Source: Platycnemis pennipes (lineage: Eukaryota; Arthropoda; Insecta; Odonata; Platycnemididae). From it: a stretch of 64,000 nt of DNA. A program made the translations under genes and the position numbers. The stretch covers positions 7,192,001 to 7,256,000 of the forward strand of contig OW121857.1 in NCBI GenBank assembly GCA_933228895.1. Direction: 5' to 3'. How positions within the stretch are numbered: the first letter of the stretch is position 1; each line of letters starts with the position of its first letter. Below the pieces are notes generated by a model. It was not told the DNA's origin. It saw nothing but the letters and a program-made list of their open reading frames with translations, and ran no database searches. Shown piece by piece: positions 22,771 through 34,339 of this stretch.

Positions 22771-23890
22771 AAAATTTTTAAAAACGAAAAAACGACTTTC
22801 AGGAATCAGAATCTGAGGCCATCGACCGGCAGCCGTGAGCTTCATACAACTCCGGGCTGCCATACACCAGTGGAGAGGGTCTTGTACGTTTCAAACCGCA
22901 AAAATACTCAAAAAGTGAGACGGTGGTTCGCAAAATTCAACAGATCAGATGCTCCGAATGTATTCCTTTTCATAGTTCTAAAATATGATTAAACTCCGAA
23001 TATCTAGTCGAATGGAAAAATTTATATCTTCTCCAGAACAAATGATTAGGCACACATTCTCCAAATGGAATGTTTAAACCACACACACACGACGCCTATC
23101 ACCAATTGAATATTCTTTATGAGAGTATAATGAGTACTCAACTGCCATCCAGAGTCATTTCACAATCAAAATGGTTTCGCAATATCGAAATGGAAATATA
23201 TTATCAGTGGATTCGTAGTATTTTCCATCAGATGAAACTTCTATCAAACAGCCATTTAAAAAATAATATTATTATTATACCTATAACCGATCACTCGCCT
23301 CTTAGATGGCATTGATCCACTGAATTGATTTCATTCATTGAGTTAATATATCCCTAGCCCTTTACTTTATCCAGGATACAACATTTCCCACCTACCCTGA
23401 TCTTAACTAAAAGGCACTTCAATGCCACAAATTTTCTCCCCAAGTTTCATTTTCCCCTCGTCAAATTCTTCATCATCGAATGGCCAACATACTTTGCTTC
23501 ATCCGTATAAAATGCATCTTTCTTATTTCTGCCAGCTAGTAAGACTTCCTTGCCACCCCAATTCGGTTCTTCATCCGCAGCGGAGTTACGAATTCCGAAA
23601 AAAGGTAATCCGAAAAGCAAGGTGTTCCGGGTTCCGTCCCGATCAAGGTCAATTTTTATCCTTGTGGGAATTCTTCAGCTCTGAACTTAATCGATTCGTC
23701 ACCCATCTTCATATCCTCATCTCAAAGTCCTGCATTTTTTCTCATTTTATTTCATAATACTCAATCAACGTACCCATTAAAAGTCAAGACGTAATCAATG
23801 CAGAATCATAATATTACCAAATATTTTGTTATTTTTGCTAACTGACAATTAAACTATATTTTAAATCACTTAAAATATGTTAATAGTAAC
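22771..23890. other. non-coding spacer
   Basis: A few short open frames without domains. At 23612-23640, GTGTTCCGGGTTCCGTCCCG resembles an RNA polymerase III B box, but no A box is convincing. Confidence 0.4.
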
Positions 23891-23928
23891 TATATGGATG
23901 ATTTTTCTGGAGTTTACGTCCTTTTTTT

Positions 23929-25004
23929 GGGTAAATGTAGGCTTAAGGGTCACTAACTTCAAAAATTTTTTTCAACCCCTAAATATCGGTAGTTTTCAAT
24001 CAAAATAGCTGCTAAAATAGCAATTTACACTTGCGAAAAAATATTTCGAAAAACGTAAAAACTCACGAATTTGCAGCGATTTAAACCCATGAGGTGGGTG
24101 TTCGCAGCACCACCATATTGGTGTTTCCCAGCTTCGGCACAAGGTGTCACGGTGTATGTTGAGTTAATTTTCTGCAGTAAAATGATATGCGGGAGAAGGC
24201 AGGGAAATGGAACACAGCGGAAAGTGTGTTACGAGACTGCTCACAATCGTTGAAAAACATGAACGGGATGGGGGTTTTGATACACCTCACAACCGATGAA
24301 ACGGCAATCGAATCGCAGGTTTTTGTCGGACGACCACCAATATTAGGATTTATCACTTATTTCGCATTGTAAACAAAACTAGGTGAGGAGGAATGGACCT
24401 CGTCTGCCTCGGCAGCCATAACGGACGACAAGAGACGATTGAATAAACAAGTTTGCGTTTTAAACAATGCCCTTCAGAAGCTAAAACCCAACGTCACACG
24501 ACATAGCGTATTTAAACAATGCCCTTCAGAAGCTACAACCCAACGTCTCTTGACAATGCGTTTTAAACAATGCCCTTTACAAGCAAAAACCCAGCGTCTC
24601 ACGACATCGCGTATTTAAAGAATACCCTTCTGAAGCAAAAACCCAACGTCTCATGACATCGCGTATTTAAACAATGCCCCATCTTTAAACAATGCCCTCA
24701 AGAAGCTAAAACCCACTGTTACTCTGCGCTGGACATAAGGAAGAGGTGAAATGTAGCGGAACCCTCTAGCGGCGGTCTCGGGAACAACCCAAGATGGCGT
24801 TGAAAAACATCGATTTTCATGCGAAAAACGGTGATTTTCGGAATGTTATATCTCATGAAATAATGGCAGTGGAGCAATGAAAGTCATGTCATAATAAATC
24901 TCCATCCTTCCTCTACTTAACACAGTTAGAATGAAAGTGCTAATGAATACCGTTTTTGCAAGATAAAATTTTGAAGTTCGTGACCCTTAAGCTCACATCT
25001 ACCC
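23929..25004. mobile_element. TIR element nested in the left arm of the foldback
   Basis: Ends: GGGTAAATGTAGGCTTAAGG at left, and the inverse of GGGTAGATGTGAGCTTAAGG at right; the similarity runs about 38 bp inward. It is flanked by seven T residues on each side (23922-23928, 25005-25011), while the matching place in the other arm has one run of seven (complement of 26618-26624 region), consistent with duplication of up to 7 bp. It contains a minisatellite (24455-24714) and no recognisable transposase. The short frames 24071-24372 on either strand have no domain. Confidence 0.75.
24455..24714 (+). repeat. 51-52 bp minisatellite, five units
   Basis: Unit starts GCGTATTTAAACAATGCCCT and ends near ACCCAACGTCTCACGACATC. 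Starts at 24455, 24506, 24558, 24609 and 24661, with a partial sixth from about 24681. Some units read GCGTTTTAAAC instead of GCGTATTTAAAC, and the units have point differences, so the array is not recent. Confidence 0.9.
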
Positions 25005-25042
25005 TTTTTTTGAAAATGAAAAATATTTAACTTTTGGCCGAC

Positions 25043-25072
25043 GTTTCGGAAATTGTATTTTTCCTTATTCAG
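25043..25072 (-). ncRNA. hammerhead-like motif, left foldback arm
   Basis: Minus strand: CTGAATAAGGAAAAATACA followed by ATTTCCGAAACG. Stem GGAAA/TTTCC. It is the inverted partner of 26554-26584 within the same foldback. Confidence 0.4.
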
Positions 25073-25415
25073 GGCTAAAAATGGGATGAATCACCAATAA
25101 CATAATAATAATAAGCAACATGATTTACAGGATGTTTACAGTGCCAAATGTTTTACAACATATTTTTTTACAAATGTTAACGCCAAAAAAAACAATAAAT
25201 TTTACATACCTTAAGTTCTATAAGGTGAATTTGTTTACAACTTGGTTGCTAAGGTCCATATGTTATATTTTTTGAAAATTTTGATGCATTATATTGTTAT
25301 ATAAATATACATTAAAGTGAAATATATAAAAATGTAATTCATCAAATTTTTTAAAAATTATAACACATAGACCCTAGACACCAACCTGTAAACAAATTCA
25401 CCTTATAGAACTTAA

Positions 25416-26408
25416 GGAGGTTCCACCGTGACTCCGCGATTCAAAATCTCGTAAAAAACTTTTAGAATTAATGAAAAATACCGGTCCAGAAAATCACCTA
25501 TCTAACATCTATCTATCTGGAAAATCATCTATAGGGTGATAACGAATTCACAATAATTGTATGAGTATAGTATTGTATAGTGCGCTGTAGTTGCATTCTA
25601 TTTTTTACAAGCTCTTTTAGCTCATTTTGATTTCGGAACATGACTGACGTGTTGTTGCCACGTTTAATTTACAAAATGAGAATACATGCTCAATCCCGGT
25701 AATACGTATTCTAAAATAGGTTAAATATTGTATTACTTAGTTTTAATCTATTCCCTTGCAAATACCACTCTTTGTTTTGAATTTATTGATATTCATATTT
25801 TTGAAAATTGTTTGTCAACAATGACGCTGCTACCATTTGGAAGCATTAGTATTAATTACACCATATCAATAACCAATGAAATAGGTATTTAAATTAGAAA
25901 AAAAATTAAAAGAAGGACCTTGGTAAGGTATATTCTTAAATTAAGTTAGTAAATAAGCTTGTAAGCACGTTCCGTCACACAAGTGCTGTTGCCAACGATA
26001 ACAAAATATTGTAGCGCCACTTTCATGTAACTAAGGATTTTCTCCTTTTTTTCGAGCAAACATGTATTAATATCAATTAAAAAAGTGTGGTAAGGAGAGT
26101 ACTTTTTTACAATGCTAAATTCTACATAAAATTGCGTGTCTTATATTAGTTTTCGTCAAAACGACATTTCTCTTTACATAATTAATCTGCAAATTTTACT
26201 GCAACAGCCATGCCCTGCCGTAGAGCCACTCATAAAATATCTGATTTTCAAAGTCTTTTTTCTTCAATCACATGATGGAAAGGCCTCATTATTTTATTGC
26301 CAATCGATAGAAGGGCCAAAAAATGACGTCTCCTGAAATTTTCACAAAAATGACATCTACTTCATAATTCGGTGGAGCCACCTTAAGCGGTGGATATTCG
26401 GTGGGTCC
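25416..26408. mobile_element. TTAA-targeting element nested in the foldback
   Basis: TTAA at 25412-25415 and again at 26409-26412. The other arm of the surrounding palindrome has a single TTAA at the same place (25211-25214 region: CATACCTTAAGTTCTATAAG), so the empty site is visible internally. Ends: GGAGGTTCCACCG at left; right end inverse GGACCCACCGAATATCCACC, with a second GGTGGCTCCACCG 25 bp inside. TTAA duplication is typical of piggyBac and Kolobok elements; no transposase is present in the 993 bp. Confidence 0.75.
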
Positions 26409-26553
26409 TTAAGGCATGTAAAATTTATTCCATGTAATTTTTTGGCGTTCAAATTTGTAAATAATTATATTGTAAAACTGTGCACTGTAAACATCCTTTA
26501 AATCATGTTACTTATTATTGTTATGTTATTGGTGTTTCATCCCATTTTTAGCC

Positions 26554-26584
26554 CTGAAGAAGGAAAAAATACATTTTCCGAAAC
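26554..26584 (+). ncRNA. hammerhead-like motif, right foldback arm
   Basis: CTGAAGA, one A, then GGAAAA, a 6-base loop, TTTTCC and GAAACG. The stem is a perfect 6 bp. Same one-base insertion relative to a canonical hammerhead core as at 13606-13636 and 55861-55892. Confidence 0.45.
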
Positions 26585-26653
26585 GTCGGTCATAAGTTAA
26601 TTATTTTTCATTTTCAAAAAAAGGACCTACTCTACCGAAAAATCATCCATATA

Positions 26654-27244
26654 GCTGATAAAAGAGAGGTCTGGAATTCAACTTACCAGTTAACAGTAAC
26701 CTTCATAATTAATATTGCCCATCTATATTCATTAAATGCAAAATTATCCCCAACATATATGAGATTAAATAAGGCGAAGCAAATTTTTAAAAACACAAAA
26801 TAGGTTAAACCTCTGTATTTCTACACTCAGATTCTTTGACTATGCGACGGAAATTGCGCAGAGAGATAGAAGTTCCTGGATTCACAACTAGGGGACTCTT
26901 GGCAAAAACGTTTCTCGCGGGGAAGAAGATGGCCGAGGGACAGGAATACAAATCGTAGCATGATAAAAAGGTAATCCCAGAAGCTCCGGACCGACAACGA
27001 GGAGGCAACAAGAGTTTACCTGCTTCCGTGAACTCCCGAGAAGCAAAGTTTGCTTTCTCGGTGCGGAAAGATTATAACAGGGTGAGGGGAGGAAAAACAG
27101 ATTCAAAGCAGGGACAATAGTAACAACAGAAAAGCGAGGCGGAGAGGACTTTGTTTCATTTTCTTTATTATTATACCAGATAATACGATGAACTCTCCGT
27201 GATTTGACAGGAAGTCTAACTCACTATTTGGTATCTAACCTCCT
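26654..27244. other. non-coding spacer
   Basis: Nothing recognised. Confidence 0.45.
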
Positions 27245-27665
27245 GCGTAAATCACACCCTTTTAAATGCAAATTCCCAGAATTTTGAAGGAAAAAAATCC
27301 TAAGTAAGTTAATCCATATTTTTCAGGAGATAAGAACATTAAAAACCATCAACTTGCAACATGATTTTCAGTGCAATTCATGGTCAAAACTAATCCTTGA
27401 ATAAACCCATTTTATAAAACGTACCTGATTATGATTTAGAACAACTGTTCCAAATTGTTTCTTAAAAATATTTTGCTTTTATCGCTTTGAAGAACAAATT
27501 TAGTCTACATGTATACATAGAAATATTTTTCTCAACCCTATTCAATTTAAGAACATATTAGGTTATGATGAAATTTTCATGAATTAATTGTATTTTCTCA
27601 ATGGTGCAAATGAAAAAATCCAGATCAGCGGGAGATGGTAAACTTTTGCAAAGAACTTAACCCTC
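27245..27665 (+). repeat. 400-bp repeat Y, copy 2
   Basis: Same orientation as 22359-22770, about 90% alike by eye, from AAATCACACCCTTTTAAATG to about GGTAAACTTTTGCAAAGAAC. Preceded by different sequence, so the left edge is a real boundary. Confidence 0.8.
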
Positions 27666-27960
27666 CAGACATTTCGCGACTTTTGCAATGGCGATACAAC
27701 TTCATCAAAAGGATGATGGCGTACGCACTATGACAGAATTGGAGACAAAAGTTAAAATCCTCGTAAGGAAAGAGTTTTGAGACTGATACTTCAGCCAGTG
27801 AAAGCTCACAATTAAATTTTCGAAGCCATTGCGAAGGAATTGACTTTAAATATCCTGAATGTGGCATCTTATTCTGTAGTCAGTGGCTCCATTCACCTGC
27901 ACTGAAGGTTTTGCTCATTAGTGTAGTATATCTACTTAAAAAGATAAGTAAATGATAGAA

Positions 27961-28483
27961 CTCGGAACCGAAATCGCAATTTTGTACATGAAATTGTTAG
28001 ATGGAAACGAAAAAAGAATTTTAGTGAAAAAATTAATCTTCTAACCACAACCATTCACTCACAAATCAAAAATTAAAATAAGCAAAATGTGACGCCCACC
28101 GAAAATGCTGCTGTGATAACATTGACGTCACTTTCCTCCCGTCCTTGACTGACTTTTGTGGAAGGGAAGGGAGTGGAGGGGGGTTCTCGGAAGGTCTGCT
28201 CGCACAGATGCTGTCGAAACTGCTCCGATTGGCAGAGTCAGCTGTGTGCCCCCCTTTGCGATAAGGCGAAATAGCTTCGCGGGCTCAGTTGTGATTGGAC
28301 GAAGTAGTTATACGTCAGAGGTTGCACCACACCCACTTTTCCGAAAGCGTTAAAAACATTAGTTTTTCGACGCCTATAACTCGAAAAATAATTGACGGAT
28401 CAAAAAACGGAAAAATACTGGTATTTTTATTTTACAAACTCTATCATATTCGGCAATTAAAAAAATATGGTAAACGACCCCAT
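27961..28483 (-). mobile_element. short TIR element, copy B of six
   Basis: Inverted relative to copy A. The left edge starts at CTCGGAACCGAAATCGCAAT, lacking the last 14 bases of the terminus; the right end GTAAACGACCCCAT is intact. Internal landmarks as in copy A. Confidence 0.88.
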
Positions 28484-28605
28484 TAAAGTGTAAAAATATA
28501 TTTTTCCGGGGTTCTCTGAACATTAGGCTAAGTATCCTCCTCTTTTAGTAATAACCTTTAAGGAAACCAATACTAAACTTGAGAATCCCTTAGAAAACCC
28601 ACTAC

Positions 28606-28708
28606 AATAGCATACTTATTTTCAAATTAGCGAAGCATTAATAATATCGAGACGTCACATGGCAGGAAACAATTGATAAACAGCAGATGCTGCTGGAAAC
28701 ATCGTATA
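28606..28708 (+). repeat. 100-bp repeat Z, copy 1
   Basis: TTATTTTCAAATTAGCGAAG, AATATCGAGA, AAACAATTGATAAA and TGCTGGAAA recur at 30450-30555. Each Z copy lies downstream of a minus-strand short TIR element (B and C), so the B and C neighbourhoods may be an old segmental duplication. Confidence 0.7.
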
Positions 28709-29514
28709 TTATACGGAAGCAATACCCTTCTTCTCATGGGCCGGATTCAAGTCGGTGAAAACAGAATCTAAACGCTTTCTTTGGAAAAAGGATTTCTATG
28801 AAAAGTTTTTAAAGTTTATTTCACGCGAAATTTTCGTGATTTCATATTCCATTAAGGTTCCTATGGCGTCTCTTTGGGTGAAATTGAAAAAAAAGCGCTT
28901 TATCAAATTAATTGTTCATTTTATTCGACGCTTCTTTGGCACGTTACTTTTATGGTAGATGCATAGAGACATTTTGTTGAAATTCGATAACACATATAAA
29001 GGTTTTTTCTAAACGCAAAATAATAAAGAGTTTGTGGGAGATTGCTAGTATAATATTAACAATTTCAGAGCGTGATTTATTTTCAAAGGATGCCGTGAAA
29101 GACGAACATCACAAGACTGAAATTTCCCTTCCGTTATGCCGTCTGTCTCTTCGACACGTAACATAGCCGCGCACTGTCCCCTCCAGACATAAAGTCTTCA
29201 TCGTAATGTTCTGGAAGTTTCGCCGGGAGGCTCCCGCGTTCCTCGGGTACCGGCTAGCTTTAATTTCGCCACAAGTATATTATCATAATGAATGCCATAT
29301 ATGACGGAGTCACACCGACTCAAAACTACAATAAAGCATATTCAAATATAACTTTCAACTTAATTTCGGATGCCACGTCAAAACCTAGCAATAGCATGGC
29401 ATTCTTAGTTTTGCTAATTCATAACATTCTTTAATTGATGAAATAATAAAATATTCAATTCTTGCAAAATAGTCATAATGAAATTTACGGAACCGCATAA
29501 GTAGTTGTACTCGA
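28709..29514. other. non-coding spacer
   Basis: AT-rich; short frames only, no domain. Confidence 0.45.
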
Positions 29515-30040
29515 ATGGGGGCGTTTACTCGGAACCGAAATCGCAATTTTGAACACGAAATCGTTGGATGGAAACGAAAAAAGAACTTTAGTGAAAAAAT
29601 TAATCTTCTAACCACAATCAATCACTCATTAATCAAAAATTAAAATAAGCAAAAGGTGACGCCCACCGAAAAAGCTGCGTTGATAACATTGAAGTAATTT
29701 TCCTCCCGTCCTTGACTGCTTTTAGGGGAAGGGAAGGGAGTTGAGGGGGATTCTCGGAAGGTCTGCTCGCACAGATCCAGTCGCAATCGCTCCTATTGGC
29801 CGAGTCAGCTGTGTTCCCCCCATTTGCGATAAGGCGAAGTAGCTTCGCGGGCTCAGTTGTGATTGGATGAAGTTGATATACGTTGCACCACGCCCACTTT
29901 TCCGAAAGGGTTAAAAACATTAGTTTTTCGCCGCTTATAACTCGGGAAATAATTGACGGATAAAAAAACGGAAAAATACGGGTCTTTTTATTTTACAAAC
30001 TATTAGATTCGGTAATAAAAAATATGGTAAACGACCACAT
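29515..30040 (-). mobile_element. short TIR element, copy C of six
   Basis: Both ends present: ATGGGGGCGTTTACTCGGAA at left and GGTAAACGACCACAT at right (one change from the consensus). Minus orientation like copy B. Confidence 0.9.
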
Positions 30041-30449
30041 TAAATATTGCCCTAGTGTTTTTTCGACGCACTGGAAAAACTATTACAAAGTAAACTCAAT
30101 GACCCACAATTAACTTGGGATCCAGCCGCCTTCTGGTCAAGGAGAAGCAAGGAAGTCTAAGAGGAAGGACCCTGCCGTCGTAAGTCCAGGGAGCCGGAAC
30201 TTTGAAATATTTCTTTCGCAGCTATGAGTTATTATACTGAGGGTAGTGTAATCTGGTTAAGGGAGCAGCTTGGTTGGTGCTGGACTGTTTTTGAGTCAAT
30301 AGTTAGTTATCTGAAAAATCCGAATCTGATCCAGCAAATATATTTCTGTCCCTTCACTACATCAGAAGTGCAGAAAGGGGAGACAAATTTTTGAAAAATC
30401 ATCTACTGGACCAAATTGCATAATAATTCGTTTTTCCGAAACATAAGAC

Positions 30450-30555
30450 TGTAATAGGATAATTATTTTCAAATTAGCGAAGCACTAACAATATCGAGAT
30501 GGCACAAGGTTTGAAACAATTGATAAAAAAACAGATTCTGCTGGAAATATCGCAT
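30450..30555 (+). repeat. 100-bp repeat Z, copy 2
   Basis: Counterpart of 28606-28708, same orientation, with indels. Confidence 0.7.
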
Positions 30556-33500
30556 GTACGACTCGAGTTCATCCACCTCAATGCCGCGAGTTTTCCCAAG
30601 CACAATGGCTACAACGGAAAGTATTTTTGTCTCTAATGCATTTCACACCATACTTCACCATAAGGTTTTCTTCAGCTAAAAGTCAAATTCACAGCTGCTC
30701 ATCTACCACCCCCTGCCATGCGCTCTTAAGGCGGCATCCGGAGAGCCCCGAGCGACTGTTCGACGAATGCCGAGCTATGTGAATCGGTAGTTCCATGCTA
30801 GCCAACATTCTGGAGCCGAATGTCTGCCTTTGCGGCTGTTGGCCTGAGGCTATGTGAAAGGGCTGAGATACAGATATTACAATTTCAATTCAAATATGTG
30901 AAAAAATGAATCATATCAGATGTTGACGCACTCCTAACATTTTAAAGTTTACTCTGCCAAATGGAAAAGGATAACGTTTGCGTTTTCCATTTTTGCTTAA
31001 TTCCCATCTTCAGTGAATTTTTCCACAAATTAATCGGCAAAGTACCCCCTTCAAGTTTTTCAATTCTTAGAATTTAAAGAAGTCAATTACAAGATTCAAT
31101 TTCATTGCGGTCCTTATAAGCGGCATTATCCTTAAAAACAGCATATTTCCAGGGTATCCCAATGAAATCATAAAAGCTCTTGTTTTTCTATATATATATC
31201 GCAACAGTTAGGAGATTCTTTTGGCAGCTATGCCAAATTGCAGTATGTTGATCTATGCTTTCCTGCGTTTAATATATTCTGCGCCACCTACTACAAACTT
31301 GTTGGACTAATTCGTGAGATATAGAAGAGAATGCGAATCACACTAAGTGATGTTACTATAAAAAGGAATTTCGAAACGGAATAAAATACCTTAAAATTGA
31401 GAATAGAAGATCTATTCCTCATAATGACTTCAGTATTTTAAAAGCAATTAAACCGAATAGATGCATGAACCTCATGAAATATATCTTGTAAAATTTTGTA
31501 TTCTGGAGTAGGTGGTAATAATCAATAAATAGCAAAAGAGCAAATACAGAGTATTTAACAAAACAGCGTACCCATTAGGGCCTTAGAATGGTATGTACCA
31601 TAGCATAAAATATGAGCTAGCTTTATTCTCAGAAGGCTCAAACCTTCACTTTCTTCCGAAGATGTCCGTTGAACTCCGCGTTTTATGGATTACCTATTTT
31701 AGGAAACGAGTGAAATAATGATAATCGTGATGAAATACGTATTTTTGTCAGGCGTTTTTTTTCGCGTTCGTTATTGAATTGTGGTTATAATTTTTTCGCA
31801 TGCATGCAATTTGTATCGTGATTATCAAAGCAAATATATTATGGATGGTAAAACCTGCGTCATGGTTTCGAATGTGCACCCCCAATACAGCCTTATTTAC
31901 TGATAAAGCTTTGCCTTTTCATCGTATAATCGTTCTTATTGTATAATATTATGCAAAAAATAGGCACAACTTTATCACAGAATTCCATTACCATTGCAAC
32001 TATTGTCGCCGTCAAAATGGTATAGACCTGGACTTTGACGCATTCCTCAGTAACATTGTGCGCGTTTGGTATTACGTATTATAATTGGTTGTAAAGATAA
32101 TTTATTTGTCTTTAAAATGACACATCGTTTGGGCTGATATCATCTCCCCTCTTGATGCGAGTTGTCATTAATCAGAACAAAACACGGTAAAAACACCCGA
32201 TTTCAACACTTGGTCATGTTTACAACATTGTGGAACAGCGACAGAGCATCAAAAGAAAGCTAAAGTTTCATCATTAATAAAATATATAGTCCTAAAGCAT
32301 GCTACGAATTTTCAAGACTTCCGTTTTTAATTGACATTTTTTCGCGTTTGTACTAAAAATCGATTGAAGTCTACAAATGTTTCTTGAGAGAATTAAAATT
32401 TAAACGAGCTCTACTTAGTAAAATTTCGCGGCGACGATAGATGAGACGTGCCACTACCAAATATGCTCCAAATCGTTCGCTGCCAACTAATGTATGTTAT
32501 TAGGTGTGTATATATAGGAACAAGGGTCTCAATTAAAGTACAGGGCTCCGATTTCAAGCATGTGGAGCGTTTCTAAGCACATATTATCAAGGGAAGCAAA
32601 AAACAGCGTGAAAAATTGTGCGAGTACAAACTCTATCAATGCCTATGGGAACAATGAGATAACATTTTTCTACCTCCGTTAAAAAAACAGCAATCCATTT
32701 GCTGAAGTGAAATAACAGGATGGAGGAGAGACCATAGGCTAAGAAGAAAGGAGAGGAAAAAATTAGGTGAGGAAGGAAGGAAAAAATTAAAGGTGTAACT
32801 TTGATGGGCGGGCATTAAAGGCCGATGAGGTTAATGGGCGGGTCAAGAAGGATTGAGTCAAGGAAAAGGAATTGTGAGGAAAAAGCGAATGAGGGGGGCA
32901 CTCAAGTAAGTGCCTCAAGGGTGACTTGGTCTCCTGCGGCGAAGGGAAGCAACTGATTATAAGGAATTCGATTGATGGGAACAGTTAAAGAGGTTGGCTC
33001 ACGACTGCTTGAGTCAAGTTGTCCGAGGAATCTTATTAATTTAAGTTCGAGTATATGCCTGCTAAGTAATCCTTACTTCACAAAGGAAATTACCTAAGCT
33101 ATTGAAAGTCATAAGTATCACAAGAAATACGATGTAAAGTGAAAGGATTTCTTTTTTTTTGATAATTTTAATAAGCTCGACGATGGAGTCATTCAGCACT
33201 TACTTTAAAGAAACAAATTCATGTACTCAATGAATTTACTAATTTATAACACCAGAATATTACTATCAAACGTTATGTTATAATATTTTTCTGAAATATG
33301 CTTTAATATCTCATTAGTAATGATATATTTCTAACGCCATACATTTTGGCTGGAGCTACCGCAGCGCCACTTGAAGACAACTACGCATTTCGTCTGCTAT
33401 AAGCGCAGAAATTGGTGGATTTAGCGAAAAATACGGTGGGTTGATGCATTTTTTTTCGTGTCATTTTATTTCTTGTGAAATTACACATAAAACATCAGTT

Positions 33501-33849
33501 TTTTGCAAAAATGACATATCACTATGGTATTTTTAAACGTTATATTCCCATGTGATGGCCATTCTCGCCGTTAATCGTATTTAATTTCAAATGCAATTTG
33601 TGGAACAAGGAGTATGGGTTCGTGTAATTATCTTTACTTGATTAGGTAGAGGAACTTTAGTTCTATAAGTGCTGAAAATATAAAAAAAATGACATGACTT
33701 AACACTTTTCGGATCAACCTCCTTAACTGCACAGAAAAAGTACTTAATTTATCGGCCTAGGAAAGAAAGAGTTACTTGTGTATTAAGCCCTTACTTATAC
33801 AATCACACATATCAATCATGAGTACACGCTCTGTGGTGAAGACAAGTTA
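30556..33849. other. long AT-rich region without genes
   Basis: No coding signal on either strand. At 30706-30745, CACCCCCTGCCATGCGCTCT and nearby GGCGGCATCCGG may be a decayed LINE 3' end. Homopolymer and AT runs are common. Bases 32700-32960 are purine-rich (GGAAGGAAGGAAAAAA type) with GGGCGGG words. Confidence 0.5.
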
Positions 33850-34049
33850 GAATAAGGTTAGAATATATCGAGGTTAAAATACCGAGGTTAGAATAAGGGA
33901 AATGGGGAGGTAAGACAGATGAGGACGAACACAATGGTGAAGATGGAATTGATCCAGATCACAACATAAAAAGTTTTTCTCGGCCGGGCATTGAACCACG
34001 GACCTCAAAATATCCAGTTCGGCGTGTTTACCATTACACCACCGAGCCA
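33850..34049 (-). repeat. tRNA-derived SINE
   Basis: Minus strand starts with a tRNA-like head (34049-33978): GGCTCGG acceptor strand, D arm GTGTAATGGTAAACAC (A box), loop CTGGATA, and a B box GTGGTTCAATGCCCGG, then CCGAG pairing with CTCGG. The tail ends in repeats of TTCTAACCT. A tRNA-like head plus short tandem tail is the standard SINE layout. The T stem has two mismatches, so it is not a working tRNA. It stands just left of the Harbinger element. Confidence 0.65.
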
Positions 34050-34339
34050 AATTCAGTTTTTCCATGAAATCGGTGAGGGTTGACGGGGTTGACATCACCC
34101 ATTGCATAATTGTGGCGACCAAGAGATGGCGCGCAGGTGCTAATACACCCAGGGTGGATTGCAAGAACGAGGTTTAAACCGCGGTTTAGACGGTGGCTAG
34201 GGAAAATGGCCGAAACCGCGGTTTTTTGCTTGCATGAACGAGTTTTACGTCAGACGCCGTCTAAACCGCGGTTCAAAAGCCGCCAATTCCCGAACCTCCT
34301 GCTGGGTAGGTTTAAGCCGCGGTCTGCGTGCGCGAGAGA

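Larger units (their letters stand above)
23891..26653. mobile_element. large palindromic (foldback) element with two nested insertions
   Basis: Outer ends are inverted: TATATGGATGATTTTTC at left, and GAAAAATCATCCATATA at right. The arms then read inward through TTTTTTTGAAAATG, CCGACGTTTCGG, the CTGAAGAAGG motif, CATCCCATTTTTAG and AAATTCACCTTATAGAAC, meeting in a hairpin centred near 25310. Left arm 25005-25300 pairs with 25322-25415 plus 26413-26640. Two TIR elements interrupt it (23929-25004 and 25416-26408); removing them leaves about 690 bp, almost wholly self-complementary. No transposase is present. The arms carry the Penelope-type CTGAAGA...GAAAC motif in opposite orientations, so the origin may be two Penelope 3' ends joined head to head; that is inference. 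Confidence 0.75.

Noticed and set aside
23612..23640. Possible tRNA-like B box GGGTTCCGTCCCG
   Set aside because: No A box at the right distance and no foldable tRNA-like arms.
24455..24714. Regular repeats considered as a CRISPR array
   Set aside because: Units are contiguous with no variable spacers, and the sequence is eukaryotic.
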